Of a stretch of DNA of 64,000 nt, positions 1 to 8,900 are shown one piece after another. This stretch comes from Oceanococcus sp051252075. Its GTDB lineage: Bacteria; Pseudomonadota; Gammaproteobacteria; Nevskiales; Oceanococcaceae. Under the pieces are notes generated by a model. The model did not search any database. It was not told where the DNA came from and was given only the letters and a program-made list of their open reading frames with translations. Location of the stretch: positions 74,272 to 138,271 of the forward strand of contig JBPOFU010000002.1 of assembly GCA_051252075.1 (NCBI GenBank), given 5' to 3'. The first letter of the stretch is position 1. Every line of letters starts with the position of its first letter. The translations under genes were made by a program, and so were the position numbers.

Positions 1-45
1 CCCAGGTCGGATACCAATGCGCTGTGCGGCTTGGCTTGTTGGCAT
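1..45 (-). CDS. Start of an unidentified gene running off the left edge
   Basis: An ATG on the minus strand at base 45 is preceded at good spacing by a GGGGAA ribosome-binding sequence and opens a frame of 15 codons (MPTSQAAQRIGIRPG) that continues past the window edge. Too little protein is visible to assign a family. It is divergent from the lipoprotein hydrolase at 265, so the 220 bases between them should carry both promoters; I saw no convincing -35/-10 pair there. Confidence 0.45.
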   Translation of the reverse strand, partial: MPTSQAAQRIGIRPG

Positions 46-264
46 GATGTTCCCCAAATCACCGAAGGTTTGTAGAGACACGTGACGGTGCTTTCAACGT
101 CTCTCTTTCGCTTACTGGCATCCTCTGATTGATCTTGCGCGCTGTCAAACAAAAGACCTAAGGAACATACAGGCACACCGCTTCGTGTATGCCATTGTAG
201 GATAATGGCTGGCTGAGCCCATGCTTAGAAATTTCGGCTGAACTTCATCAGAGACACAGAACTC

Positions 265-1458
265 ATGCGCACGCTACTCACCACACTTTCCGTTTGCATC
301 GCCCTCGTGGCTTGCAATGATTCCAGCCTTAGCCGCGATGAAGTAGCCGAGCAAGAGTGGCCGGAACATCGCACAGGCGAGAACCCTCCAGCAGCCCCTG
401 CGGAAATTGAAGCGGTTATCAAAGAACTTGATGTACTGGCTGACATGCTGCCGGATGAAGCAGCCACCTTATTATTCGATCCCGTTGCATTCGGGGTTAC
501 GGTGCGAGATGTCACCGACCCCGCGCTCGTTGCGTTTTCGGTGCGCGCCACGCTGGCCCAGCTGAATGACGGCTCACGCCTGGAACACGCTTACCATTGG
601 TATGGCCACCCGGATTACAACGACAAAGTCGCCCTAGTCCCGGTTGAATTTGAAAATCGTTATGGCACTCGCCTGTACGGCGAAATCGTACTGCCCAATC
701 GCGGCGAAACTCCACCCAGCGCTGGCCCCTATCCTTTGATTGTGATTCTGGAAGGCTTAAACACCAACCTGGCGATGTATCGCTGGTGGCAACAGGCCTA
801 TGCCGATGCTGGATATTTGGTTCTGGGCTTCGACTTTTCCGGCCAAGGGCATTCCGACAATGAAGGCGAAGGTGACCCAGGCAATAATGTCGAAGAAGCC
901 CAAGACGCGCTTACCTGGATGCTAGAGCAATCACCGGTCAAAGATTTTATCGACCCCAGCCGCATAGGCGTAGTCGGGCACAGCCAAGGCGCAATTGCGA
1001 CTATGGGTGTGCAAGCGGTTGAGCCGCGCATCGCAGCCGCCGTCGCTGCAGCGCCGATATCAGAAGACTCCGCCCCGTTTGATGCCAACCCGATTCCCGT
1101 GATGATACAAACCGGCGATCACGATGGCCCCATCGCGCCTATCCCGTTCCTCAATCCAGCTGTGGTGCGCCCGGTGTTCGACAAGCTAGAACAGGATCGC
1201 GCCTACATCGTGGCGGAAGCCTCCAGCCATGCGCAGCACACCAATTTTGCCCTGCTCCCCACCGCCAGCTGGGGCCTGGAAATCGCCGCGCAATACTCGG
1301 TGGCATGGATGGATTGGCATTTCTTTGGCGACCAACAAGCCCGAGAGATCTTAACCACGGCACACCCTCACTTGTCCTATTTGTGGGATAGCGAAGTGCA
1401 CTTGGGCGAAGAAACCACAGTCATGCGCGGTGAAGGTTTGCTCGGCCTCGCCCCTTAA
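265..1458 (+). CDS. Lipoprotein alpha/beta hydrolase (dienelactone hydrolase / cutinase-like fold)
   Basis: A 397-residue exported hydrolase. The N-terminus is a lipoprotein signal peptide with lipobox LVAC, so the mature protein should be lipid-anchored. The nucleophile elbow is GHSQG with Ser at residue 240; an Asp in TGDHDGP near residue 285 and a His in SSHAQH near 323 fit the rest of a Ser-Asp-His triad. The core (PYPLIVILEGL, then DFSGQGHSDN) resembles the dienelactone hydrolase/polyester esterase branch. Substrate is unknown; an ester or lipid is the general expectation. The gene stands alone, with DUF3293 starting 4 bases after its stop, so the two may be co-transcribed. It is the first of three separate lipoprotein hydrolases with an alpha/beta fold in the window, besides the module inside the giant protein. 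Confidence 0.85.
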   Translation: MRTLLTTLSVCIALVACNDSSLSRDEVAEQEWPEHRTGENPPAAPAEIEAVIKELDVLADMLPDEAATLLFDPVAFGVTVRDVTDPALVAFSVRATLAQLNDGSRLEHAYHWYGHPDYNDKVALVPVEFENRYGTRLYGEIVLPNRGETPPSAGPYPLIVILEGLNTNLAMYRWWQQAYADAGYLVLGFDFSGQGHSDNEGEGDPGNNVEEAQDALTWMLEQSPVKDFIDPSRIGVVGHSQGAIATMGVQAVEPRIAAAVAAAPISEDSAPFDANPIPVMIQTGDHDGPIAPIPFLNPAVVRPVFDKLEQDRAYIVAEASSHAQHTNFALLPTASWGLEIAAQYSVAWMDWHFFGDQQAREILTTAHPHLSYLWDSEVHLGEETTVMRGEGLLGLAP

Positions 1459-1462
1459 GCCG

Positions 1463-1924
1463 ATGACACGGATTGCTGAACTACAGCAGGCCTATGCCAA
1501 TACGCGCTATGTCGCGCTGCTGGGTGAATCCAGTCGTTTTACGCTGCGTCCAGGTCACAGCAATGCAGCGCTAGATGCCTGGATGCAGGTCCATGGCGTG
1601 GAATGCCTGCACATGCTCAGCGCCTGCAATCCGCGTAGCCAGGCTTTTAGTGCAGCTTGGAACCAACACGCCATGCTCAACTTAAAGCTGCAATTGCAGG
1701 CGTTTAAATGGGACAACTGGCCCTGTAGCAACCAAGCCATCGCAGACGATTGGCCGGAAGAAGAAAGCCTCATCATCGGCGGACGGGAGCAATTAGAAAT
1801 CCTCTTGCTCGCTGAGCAGCTTGGTCAATACGCCGTGCTCGAACATCGCATAGGCCAAGCGAGTCAACTGATTTACACCGCGTTATTTTCCGCCGATCAG
1901 TCTCATTCCATCGCTGAGTTATAA
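1463..1924 (+). CDS. DUF3293 domain protein
   Basis: A 153-residue cytoplasmic protein. The ACNPRSQAFS motif about a third of the way in and the C-terminal block QYAVLEHRIGQASQLIYTA fit the DUF3293 family, whose function is not established. I start it at the ATG at 1463, four bases after the hydrolase stop; an in-frame ATG at 1430 would overlap that gene by 29 bases and add residues unlike the family. No signal peptide or membrane segment is visible. The last 22 bases overlap the 3' end of the convergent PLP enzyme gene. Confidence 0.75.
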   Translation: MTRIAELQQAYANTRYVALLGESSRFTLRPGHSNAALDAWMQVHGVECLHMLSACNPRSQAFSAAWNQHAMLNLKLQLQAFKWDNWPCSNQAIADDWPEEESLIIGGREQLEILLLAEQLGQYAVLEHRIGQASQLIYTALFSADQSHSIAEL

Positions 1925-3123
1925 GCGCGCTGCAACTGCTGCCAGCGCTGTTCCAGTGTGCCGGTAATACCCAGTGACATGCGCACCAAGCCCGGCGCGA
2001 TACCGGCGCGGCGCAATTCCTCTTCATCCAACTCGCTGGAGGTGCTGGTCGCGGAACACGACATCAGGGTGTCGAAATAGCCCAAGCTCACCGCCATATA
2101 GCCGAATTGTTCGTTGTTCTGAAGATCATCCATGAATGCAAAAGCGCGCTCGGTACTGCCCATATCGATGGCCAGCAAACCGCCATAGCCATACTCCGCA
2201 TGGAACAAGGTATTCGCCAACACATGATCCGGATGCGATTCGAGACCGGGGTAAATCACTTGCGCACCGAGCACTTGCAAACGCAGGGCAAACTCTGCCG
2301 CGCGGGCACTGTGCTCACGCATACGCAAACCCAAGTGCGGCAGCCTTAGATTGACTTCGAAAGCTTGCTTGGGGTCCATGGTCGGCCCCAACAGCATGAC
2401 TGCACCATCGTGCAAATCCATCAGCGACGTGATGAATTCAGTACTGCCACAAATGGCTCCCGCCACGATATCGGAGGCACCGTTAATAAATTTGGTCAGG
2501 CTGTGTACCACGATATCCGCACCCAATTGAATCGGCGACAGCATCATCGGCGTGAAGGTGTTGTCCACCACCAACTGCGCGCCGTGACGATGAGCGATCG
2601 CAGCCAATGCGGTTATATCCGCAATCTTCAAAGTGGGGTTGGCCATGGATTCTACGTACAACAGCCGCGTATCCGAGCTCATCGCCGCATCCACTGCGCC
2701 CAAATCACGCACATCCACAAAATTTGTTTGCACCCCCATGCGCTTAGGCAGAAATTCTTTCAGCAGGGCGTGGGTGCCACCATAAATGGTGTCGCTGGAA
2801 ACTATATGGCTACCGACTTCGCACAACTGCATAAGAACGGCGGAAATCGCGCCTAAGCCGCTGGCGGTGCAGTAACCGGCTTGCGCCCCTTCCATCGCTG
2901 CCAGCTGATGACCGAGCGCATACACCGTAGGGTTAAAGTGACGTCCGTACAGATAACAACCGCCTTGATCCGGGCCGAAGCGGCCCTGAAAAATCGCCGG
3001 CATCTTATCGGCTTGCATCACGGTGAAGGTGGTGCTGGCTTCGATCGACATATTGACGCCGCCATGCTCTCCAAAATGGTGACGGCAAGCGGCCATGTTG
3101 GCCTGCGGATCAAATGCAGCCAT
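1903..3123 (-). CDS. Cys/Met metabolism PLP enzyme, methionine gamma-lyase type
   Basis: A 406-residue fold-type I PLP enzyme of the trans-sulfuration family. The Schiff-base lysine is in SLTKFINGASD (about residue 205), the cofactor-binding Asp in VVDNTFTPMM, and the phosphate-binding loop in TASGLGAIS. The family converts homocysteine/cystathionine/methionine-type substrates; the overall look (GRHFNPTVYALGHQLAAMEG at the N-terminus, long C-terminal domain) is closest to methionine gamma-lyase or cystathionine gamma-lyase homologues, and the exact reaction cannot be read from sequence. An AGGAG sequence 7 bases upstream supports the ATG at 3123 rather than the TTG two codons earlier. It stands alone; the methionine synthase genes 14 kb away are not in the same unit. 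Confidence 0.85.
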   Translation of the reverse strand: MAAFDPQANMAACRHHFGEHGGVNMSIEASTTFTVMQADKMPAIFQGRFGPDQGGCYLYGRHFNPTVYALGHQLAAMEGAQAGYCTASGLGAISAVLMQLCEVGSHIVSSDTIYGGTHALLKEFLPKRMGVQTNFVDVRDLGAVDAAMSSDTRLLYVESMANPTLKIADITALAAIAHRHGAQLVVDNTFTPMMLSPIQLGADIVVHSLTKFINGASDIVAGAICGSTEFITSLMDLHDGAVMLLGPTMDPKQAFEVNLRLPHLGLRMREHSARAAEFALRLQVLGAQVIYPGLESHPDHVLANTLFHAEYGYGGLLAIDMGSTERAFAFMDDLQNNEQFGYMAVSLGYFDTLMSCSATSTSSELDEEELRRAGIAPGLVRMSLGITGTLEQRWQQLQRAYNSAME

Positions 3124-3260
3124 GCGCAATCTCCTGTCGCTGGAATTCGCTGCAGCATAGCGCGTTGTCAGCAGCCATTGCGGACCCGCCTAAGCTTGGC
3201 TGGGCCTCAAAGAAAAGTCGGAGTTGTTATCATGCCCTGCCGTTTACGCCGAACATCGCC

Positions 3261-4286
3261 ATGAGCATTTCTTCCTTAATTTCCGACGCGGGACGCCCAC
3301 AATTTGGCGTCTTCGACGACGCTGTTGAGGTCAACATTGCGGATTATCGCCACCGAACGCCGCTGGGCGGCAAGGCGGGCGCGCTGGCGCAATGGTTGGG
3401 CTACAAACGCTTCCAGTATTTCGGCATTCTCAGCAACAACATATTGGCGGGCTGCGCCCTAGTTCACTTGCGCCACACCGCCGTCGCCTTTGTCTATGTC
3501 TATTCTCCCAAGCGCGGCATGCAGTTCGAAAAGACTTGGCGTTTGCCGCTGGGCATAGGCTGCAAAATGTCAGACTCCGCGGTGCAAGGCCTGACCCGCT
3601 ACCAATTCGGCGGCACACAAATTGAGCTGGGTTACGAAGACCATCCACGAGCAAAATCATTGAAGATCAATGTGTCCGGCAAGCTCAACTTGGAAGCCCG
3701 CTTCAATGAAACGCAAGGCGACTTCCACCCCATGTCGCTGTGCACACGCATCGGTCGTAACGGTTGGGTATACGCCCACAAAGTTGCCGCCCTCCCCGTC
3801 ACCGGCCATATCGAATGCAAAGGCCGTTTATACGATTTAGAGGATTGTCGCGCCTACGGGCACCACGATTTTTCTGCTGGCTATATGCGCCGGGAAACCT
3901 TTTGGAATTGGGCCTGTTTTTCTGGCGAATCCACCGCAGGTCGCCCCGTTGGATTGAACGTATCCTGCGGGGTCAACGAAACCAGTTTCAGCGAAAACTG
4001 CTACTGGCTAGATGGAAAAATGCATCAACTCGGCTTATGTCAATTCGACTACGACTGGGACAAACCCATGGAAAAAGATTGGCGCGTCACCAGCCATGAT
4101 GGGCGTTTGGATATGGTGTTTACACCACAAGGCGCACACCTTGAAAAGCTCAATCTGGGTCTGATTGCTAGCGATTTCAAACAAATATTTGGCCATTTTA
4201 GTGGTCGCATCATGGGCCAAGACGGTCAGGTTATTGAAGTACTCGCACTGCCTGGCTTTGTCGAAGACCAATACGCCAAGTGGTAA
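3261..4286 (+). CDS. DUF2804 domain protein
   Basis: A 341-residue protein matching the DUF2804 family: the N-terminal block FQYFGILSNNILAGCAL, the FWNWACFSG motif near the middle and the C-terminal HFSGRI segment are typical. Members have unknown function; the fold is expected to be a lipocalin-like beta-rich structure related to hydroxyneurosporene-synthase-type proteins (family knowledge, not visible here). No signal peptide is seen. The ATG at 3261 begins the conserved region; the frame is open upstream to 3114 but that part has no family character and overlaps the divergent gene. arfB follows after 3 bases, so the two are probably co-transcribed. Confidence 0.75.
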   Translation: MSISSLISDAGRPQFGVFDDAVEVNIADYRHRTPLGGKAGALAQWLGYKRFQYFGILSNNILAGCALVHLRHTAVAFVYVYSPKRGMQFEKTWRLPLGIGCKMSDSAVQGLTRYQFGGTQIELGYEDHPRAKSLKINVSGKLNLEARFNETQGDFHPMSLCTRIGRNGWVYAHKVAALPVTGHIECKGRLYDLEDCRAYGHHDFSAGYMRRETFWNWACFSGESTAGRPVGLNVSCGVNETSFSENCYWLDGKMHQLGLCQFDYDWDKPMEKDWRVTSHDGRLDMVFTPQGAHLEKLNLGLIASDFKQIFGHFSGRIMGQDGQVIEVLALPGFVEDQYAKW

Positions 4287-4289
4287 ACC

Positions 4290-4706
4290 GTGAGTAAAGA
4301 ACTGACATTACCGTTCGCCGAGCACGAGGTGGAGTTGATCCCCATACGCGCGCAAGGTGCCGGCGGCCAGAACGTCAACAAAGTGTCCAGTGCCATTCAT
4401 CTGCGCTTCGACATACGCGCTTCATCACTGCCCGAACTCATCAAGCAAAGGTTGCTGGAGCAGCGCGATCAGCGTCTGAGCAAGGACGGCGTTTTGGTCA
4501 TCAAAGCTCAGCAATACCGCACCCAAGAACTCAATCGAGACGACGCGCTACAACGGCTAGCGGATCTGATCCAGCGCGCCAGTTTCCGCCCGAAAACGCG
4601 TAAGCCGACCAAGCCCAGCCGCAACTCTCAGCGTAAACGCATGGACAGCAAAGCCAAGCACGGACGGACCAAGACTCTGCGAGGTCGAGTCAGTGACGAG
4701 CACTGA
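4290..4706 (+). CDS. arfB: Alternative ribosome-rescue factor ArfB (YaeJ), peptidyl-tRNA hydrolase
   Basis: A 138-residue release-factor-like protein. It has the catalytic GGQ loop (GAGGQNVNKVSS, about residues 23-34) and a C-terminal basic tail rich in Lys and Arg (from about residue 98), which in ArfB enters the empty mRNA channel of stalled ribosomes. It lacks the codon-recognition domains of RF1/RF2. The length equals the E. coli protein. The start codon is GTG, 3 bases after the DUF2804 stop, so translation may be coupled to that gene. Confidence 0.93.
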   Translation: MSKELTLPFAEHEVELIPIRAQGAGGQNVNKVSSAIHLRFDIRASSLPELIKQRLLEQRDQRLSKDGVLVIKAQQYRTQELNRDDALQRLADLIQRASFRPKTRKPTKPSRNSQRKRMDSKAKHGRTKTLRGRVSDEH

Positions 4707-4718
4707 ACTCAAGCTCCG

Positions 4719-5969
4719 TTAGTTGGCCTCGGCCGGAGGATTGGGATCGGCTGGACACGCCGGATATGCATTGCCCGTCCGAAACCAGATCGGCGCGGAC
4801 ACTGCGACGACTTCTTGCGTTTTGCCATCACCATCTTCATCGACGGTATCGATAACGCGGACAAAATGGTAACGCTCTTGGCTGGATAGCCCCTGGGCCT
4901 GAAAACTCAAATTGGCAGCATTGGCGGCATGACTTATTAGCCCACCTGGAGCAACAACCTCGATACGCGGCGACGTTAAGCCACTAACCGCAACAGACAA
5001 GGTAATGGCGCTGCCGGCAGGTCGAGCGAGGCGGCTACCCATGGGCCAAGTCTGGCCTTCGCCCGCGACCTGTGCGCTGAGTTGCAGCTGCACATCGGGA
5101 TAATCGTGCGCCAAGGCATAGAAGCGCCGAGCCAGCAACGCATTCTTTAAATCTGCGCGACTGCGTCCTGCGGCCAGCACAACCGTTTTCGCCCGTTTGC
5201 TTTTGGCCCATTCGCGACCATGCTCATCCTCGGCGCCGACAGGCCCCAGATGCCAACCCTTGTCCAAGGCGTGGGCGTACCAGCCCCCAGGAGGCGCACC
5301 ATTATCGCCATCGTAATAATCCCCGGATTTTCCGTACATTTCGACGCCAACCACGCGGTAATCAGATTCGGCCTGATAGGCGAAATCGTTAAAGGCATAG
5401 GCGGGGTCGCCGTTATATGCATTGCCGCAAGATTCATCCAGTGGCCCAAAACTTTCGCAAGCGGAGTGCAGCGTGTCTTCGCGCCCCGGGTGATTGAAGA
5501 TCGCGATCGCGTCATCGCCTCCGCCTGTTTCTGCAGACAGCCCCATCCAAGTCCAAAAATCATCCATCAATACGGCATAACCGCTGCCGGTTTTGGCGTT
5601 GATATCGTTGCTGGAAAACAACACATTGATATGCCCGAACCGATCAGAGGTCCATTCAAAACCACGTACTGCGGTGAAGCTATTGTTGGTCGCCGCATCC
5701 GCCATCTGCGCCGTACTTTGCCACTTTTGCAGCCCCTCTGGCGACGCTTGGAAACAGTCAGCAAACTGTTGCGACGCACAGTCTTGGCTCGCCGTTACCG
5801 GCAATTTCGCATTATCCGAATGATCAGTACCGATCATGAAATCCATACCGTTGGCAACGCCAGCAGCGTAATAATCTGCTGGCGTCGTCGCCAAAGTTCC
5901 GTCGGAGTATCCGCTGTGCTCGTGAATCGAACCCTTGAGCTGCGAAAAATTCGTCGGTGGCGGCACGCT
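4719..5969 (-). other. Giant protein: PHP-type metallohydrolase module and beta tail
   Basis: Residues about 3720-4135. GSIHEHSGYSDG is the H-x-H metal motif of PHP/CehA-like hydrolases, followed by FMIGTDHSDN (second motif), AIFNHPGRED (third His), GVEMYGK (Glu) and GPVGAEDEHG (Asp-x-His). The set and spacing fit a complete trinuclear-type site. PHP enzymes hydrolyse phosphoesters; CehA relatives also cleave carbamate or phosphonate esters. The last 110 residues form a beta-rich domain with a DEDGDG calcium-like loop, common after such modules. Confidence 0.75.
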
Positions 5970-8900
5970 GCAGGACGCAGTAAGGCCATCCCCCGGAGCT
6001 ACCGGCGGAGCACCCACAGGTGGCAAGCTCAATGGCGTGGCGATCACTTGCAAAGGAACGCGGATGTTATTAGCGTATGGCTCACCAATGTTCTTGGGCG
6101 TGCTGGTCGGCACCACGTATTGCCATTGACGGGCATCGATCTCGGTAGTGCTAAACGGCGTAAAGGCGTTGTCCGAATCGTGGGTCACAAAGTAATGGAT
6201 GCCGTGACTGGCATGGGCGCCTTGGCGCTGCAGGCAATCAGAAAATGATTGACCACTGAAATCCAAAGCACGTCCAGCGGCGTCATCATAAGCTTGACGC
6301 ACAGTGCCGTTATTCCAGTCATAACTTTCTCCTGGCCATGGCCGCTGCACCGGATCATCACCGGTGCCGTCATCCAGACAAGCATCGTCGCGGTAATACG
6401 GCACCACAAGCGGATTGGCTAGCGAAGTCAGCCCCACCAACTCGAAGCTGTAGACCAATGATCCAGAATCGCCCTTGCCGGCGACCTGCTCCCAATTGTC
6501 GAAGGCCAGCGGCACATTAAAAGTCGGGTCGGCAGCGTCGAAAAAGGCCGGGCAGCGGCCGCTGCTGGCGGGCGGTTGAGGACCATCGCTACCTATACAT
6601 TCGGCCAGTGGAATGGGTGCATAACCATCGACATTGCCGAGTTCGTCGTTGCGGCCATCAATCGGCACACCTTGCGGTCGCAGCATGGTGAAGTAACGCC
6701 CGCCAGCGACATTTTCTCCCGCCTCCGGCACCATCGCACTGCGGTTGTAGTCCCAACTGGTGTACAAGCCATCGGCCGGTATCGGGTGCACGCGCACACG
6801 ATATTGATAGCTGATGGCATCGCGGTAGTAACTTTCTGTTTTAGTCACATTGGTGCCTGAGTCCGCACCCCAGACTTCACGCAGGCACCGCACGGCGCCG
6901 CAACGCTCGCCAATCAGTGCGCTGTTGGCTTCCCAGTTGACCTGTTCATCTTCAAAGCCCACCAGGGACACGACGGAGTCCGGCGATTGCTGAAACGCAC
7001 GCCCTTTCCAGCGGTCGACCAAGTCAGGGCGCGCTTCCCACTGACTGGGGTCATTGATGCTGCTATCTTCGGGTCGAATACGCAGATCACGCAACATCCA
7101 GCGGCCCGAAGCTTTGAAACGATAGGTTTCAGTAGACACAGTGACGCCATCACGCGGAAAACGATCAGTCGACACCTGCGCACTAGCCGCACTGCCGTCC
7201 GGGCACACCGTTCCACTCAAATTGGCGCCATAACCGGTATTGCTGGTTCCCAGCTTTTCAGGATCACTTGCCGCATAGAAACTGCGATCAATCCACTGAT
7301 CCGCGTTGTAGGAAACACCATCTTGGCTATAGCCGCGCTGGTAACTGATGTAGCCGTTATTGGCATTAAACGGTGAACCGCCAGCGTGTATCGCCAAATA
7401 CACAACGCGCTGTTCCTGCGGTGCGAGTGGGTCCACGACGTTGACCGCCTGTACAGCCTGCCAATGGGCCGGAAAGCTGGTGCCGCTATAGATATCGCCC
7501 GCATCAGACGCCATGAAGACGATTTCGTCGTCATCATCCAAGCCTGCCACTGGGTCCGGTAGCGGACCAAGGCCAGAGGGGTAAGCTTTTTCGCATTGGC
7601 CGGCAACCATCATCCAACTTTCGTCACCCCAGCTATGGCTGTCATCGCCGTTGTCCCAGACATAAGTCAACTCAGGATCAGTGCCAGAGTAGACCGAAAA
7701 ATCCGACCCGGCATTGGCCAAGAAGTACGGTGCGCGTTCATCCACTTGCACTGGGATGGGTAAGAACTGGTCACTCGCCGCGTCGTAGTGATAAGCGGCG
7801 ATCTGTTCTACCGCGATCAAGCCGCTAGCGCCTGGGCTACCGGCCACGGGGTAAAGAATTTCGCCATTGTGCGCGTTACGCACTTGGCCCAATTCGAAGA
7901 AATCCAGCAAGGCACCGGTTTGGATTGCGCCCGATGGATAGGGATAAGCTACACCGTGTGCCGGTGGCACCGACCACCCCGACAGTTGTTTTCCGGTCAA
8001 CACGACGGGTGCCGAATCACGGGCGGCACTCAAAGCACGCTGAGCGGCTTCATCCAAAGGCACATCGGTTCCTATTCCGGTCTCTCCAGGTCGGGTGGGA
8101 TCGAAATTGCCCGTCCCTTCGGCAAAGCCATCGGCCAAGTTATTCATGGCTTCTTCGCCATGCTGGGCGGCCGTTTGCGGATTACTGTCGAGTAAGGCCG
8201 TCAATACAGGGTTGGCATCGGCGGTGGATTGCGCCAGCAAGCCAATCAGTCCACCACCATAATCCACATCTTCCAGCGGATCAGTGCTTTGACCGCCGCC
8301 GCGCAGGCCCGTGTTGCCCCAGTCATCGCTCACATTCACCTTGGCAATCGGGCCAAAGCCCGCAGGCAGATCGACACGATAAACGGCCCCATTGGGACTG
8401 ATGCCGACAGCAGCTATAGCACTGGCGGCATTCTCCGCCACCACACCATTGCTGTCGGTGATACGCACGCGCGCACTGCGCACCGGCTGCGGCTGACTTT
8501 CGTCCTCAAGCTGCGCATCCACCACACGATAATTATCAGGCTGTGGCACATAGGCGACTTCCAGCTGTGCAATGCTGCCTTGTACAGATGGCTGGCCCAA
8601 TTGCAGATTGTCGGCTGGATTCACTAGGAACGAATCAGACGTCGCCTGATAGTCCGATTCGGCGGCTTGCATCGCCGTGCCCTGAACTACAAAGCGGTAG
8701 GCTCCTGCCGGCCAATCCTTGGGCGCTTCAAAATCCACACTCCAGACATGCTGCAAACTCGATAATTCATAATCCAGATGCATTTCGAAGAAATCATCGA
8801 TGATTTGGCCATTGCGTCGCCGGGCCGGAACAAATCCGGCGCCGTTGTCGAATTGCAGCACAAGCTTCGGTGCATCAATAACCGGATCGCCCCCCTCCCA

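Noticed and set aside
5220..6248. 342-codon open frame on the plus strand inside the giant gene
   Set aside because: It is opposite a frame with clear PHP-type motifs, lacks any family character and has no ribosome-binding sequence; it results from codon bias of the real gene.
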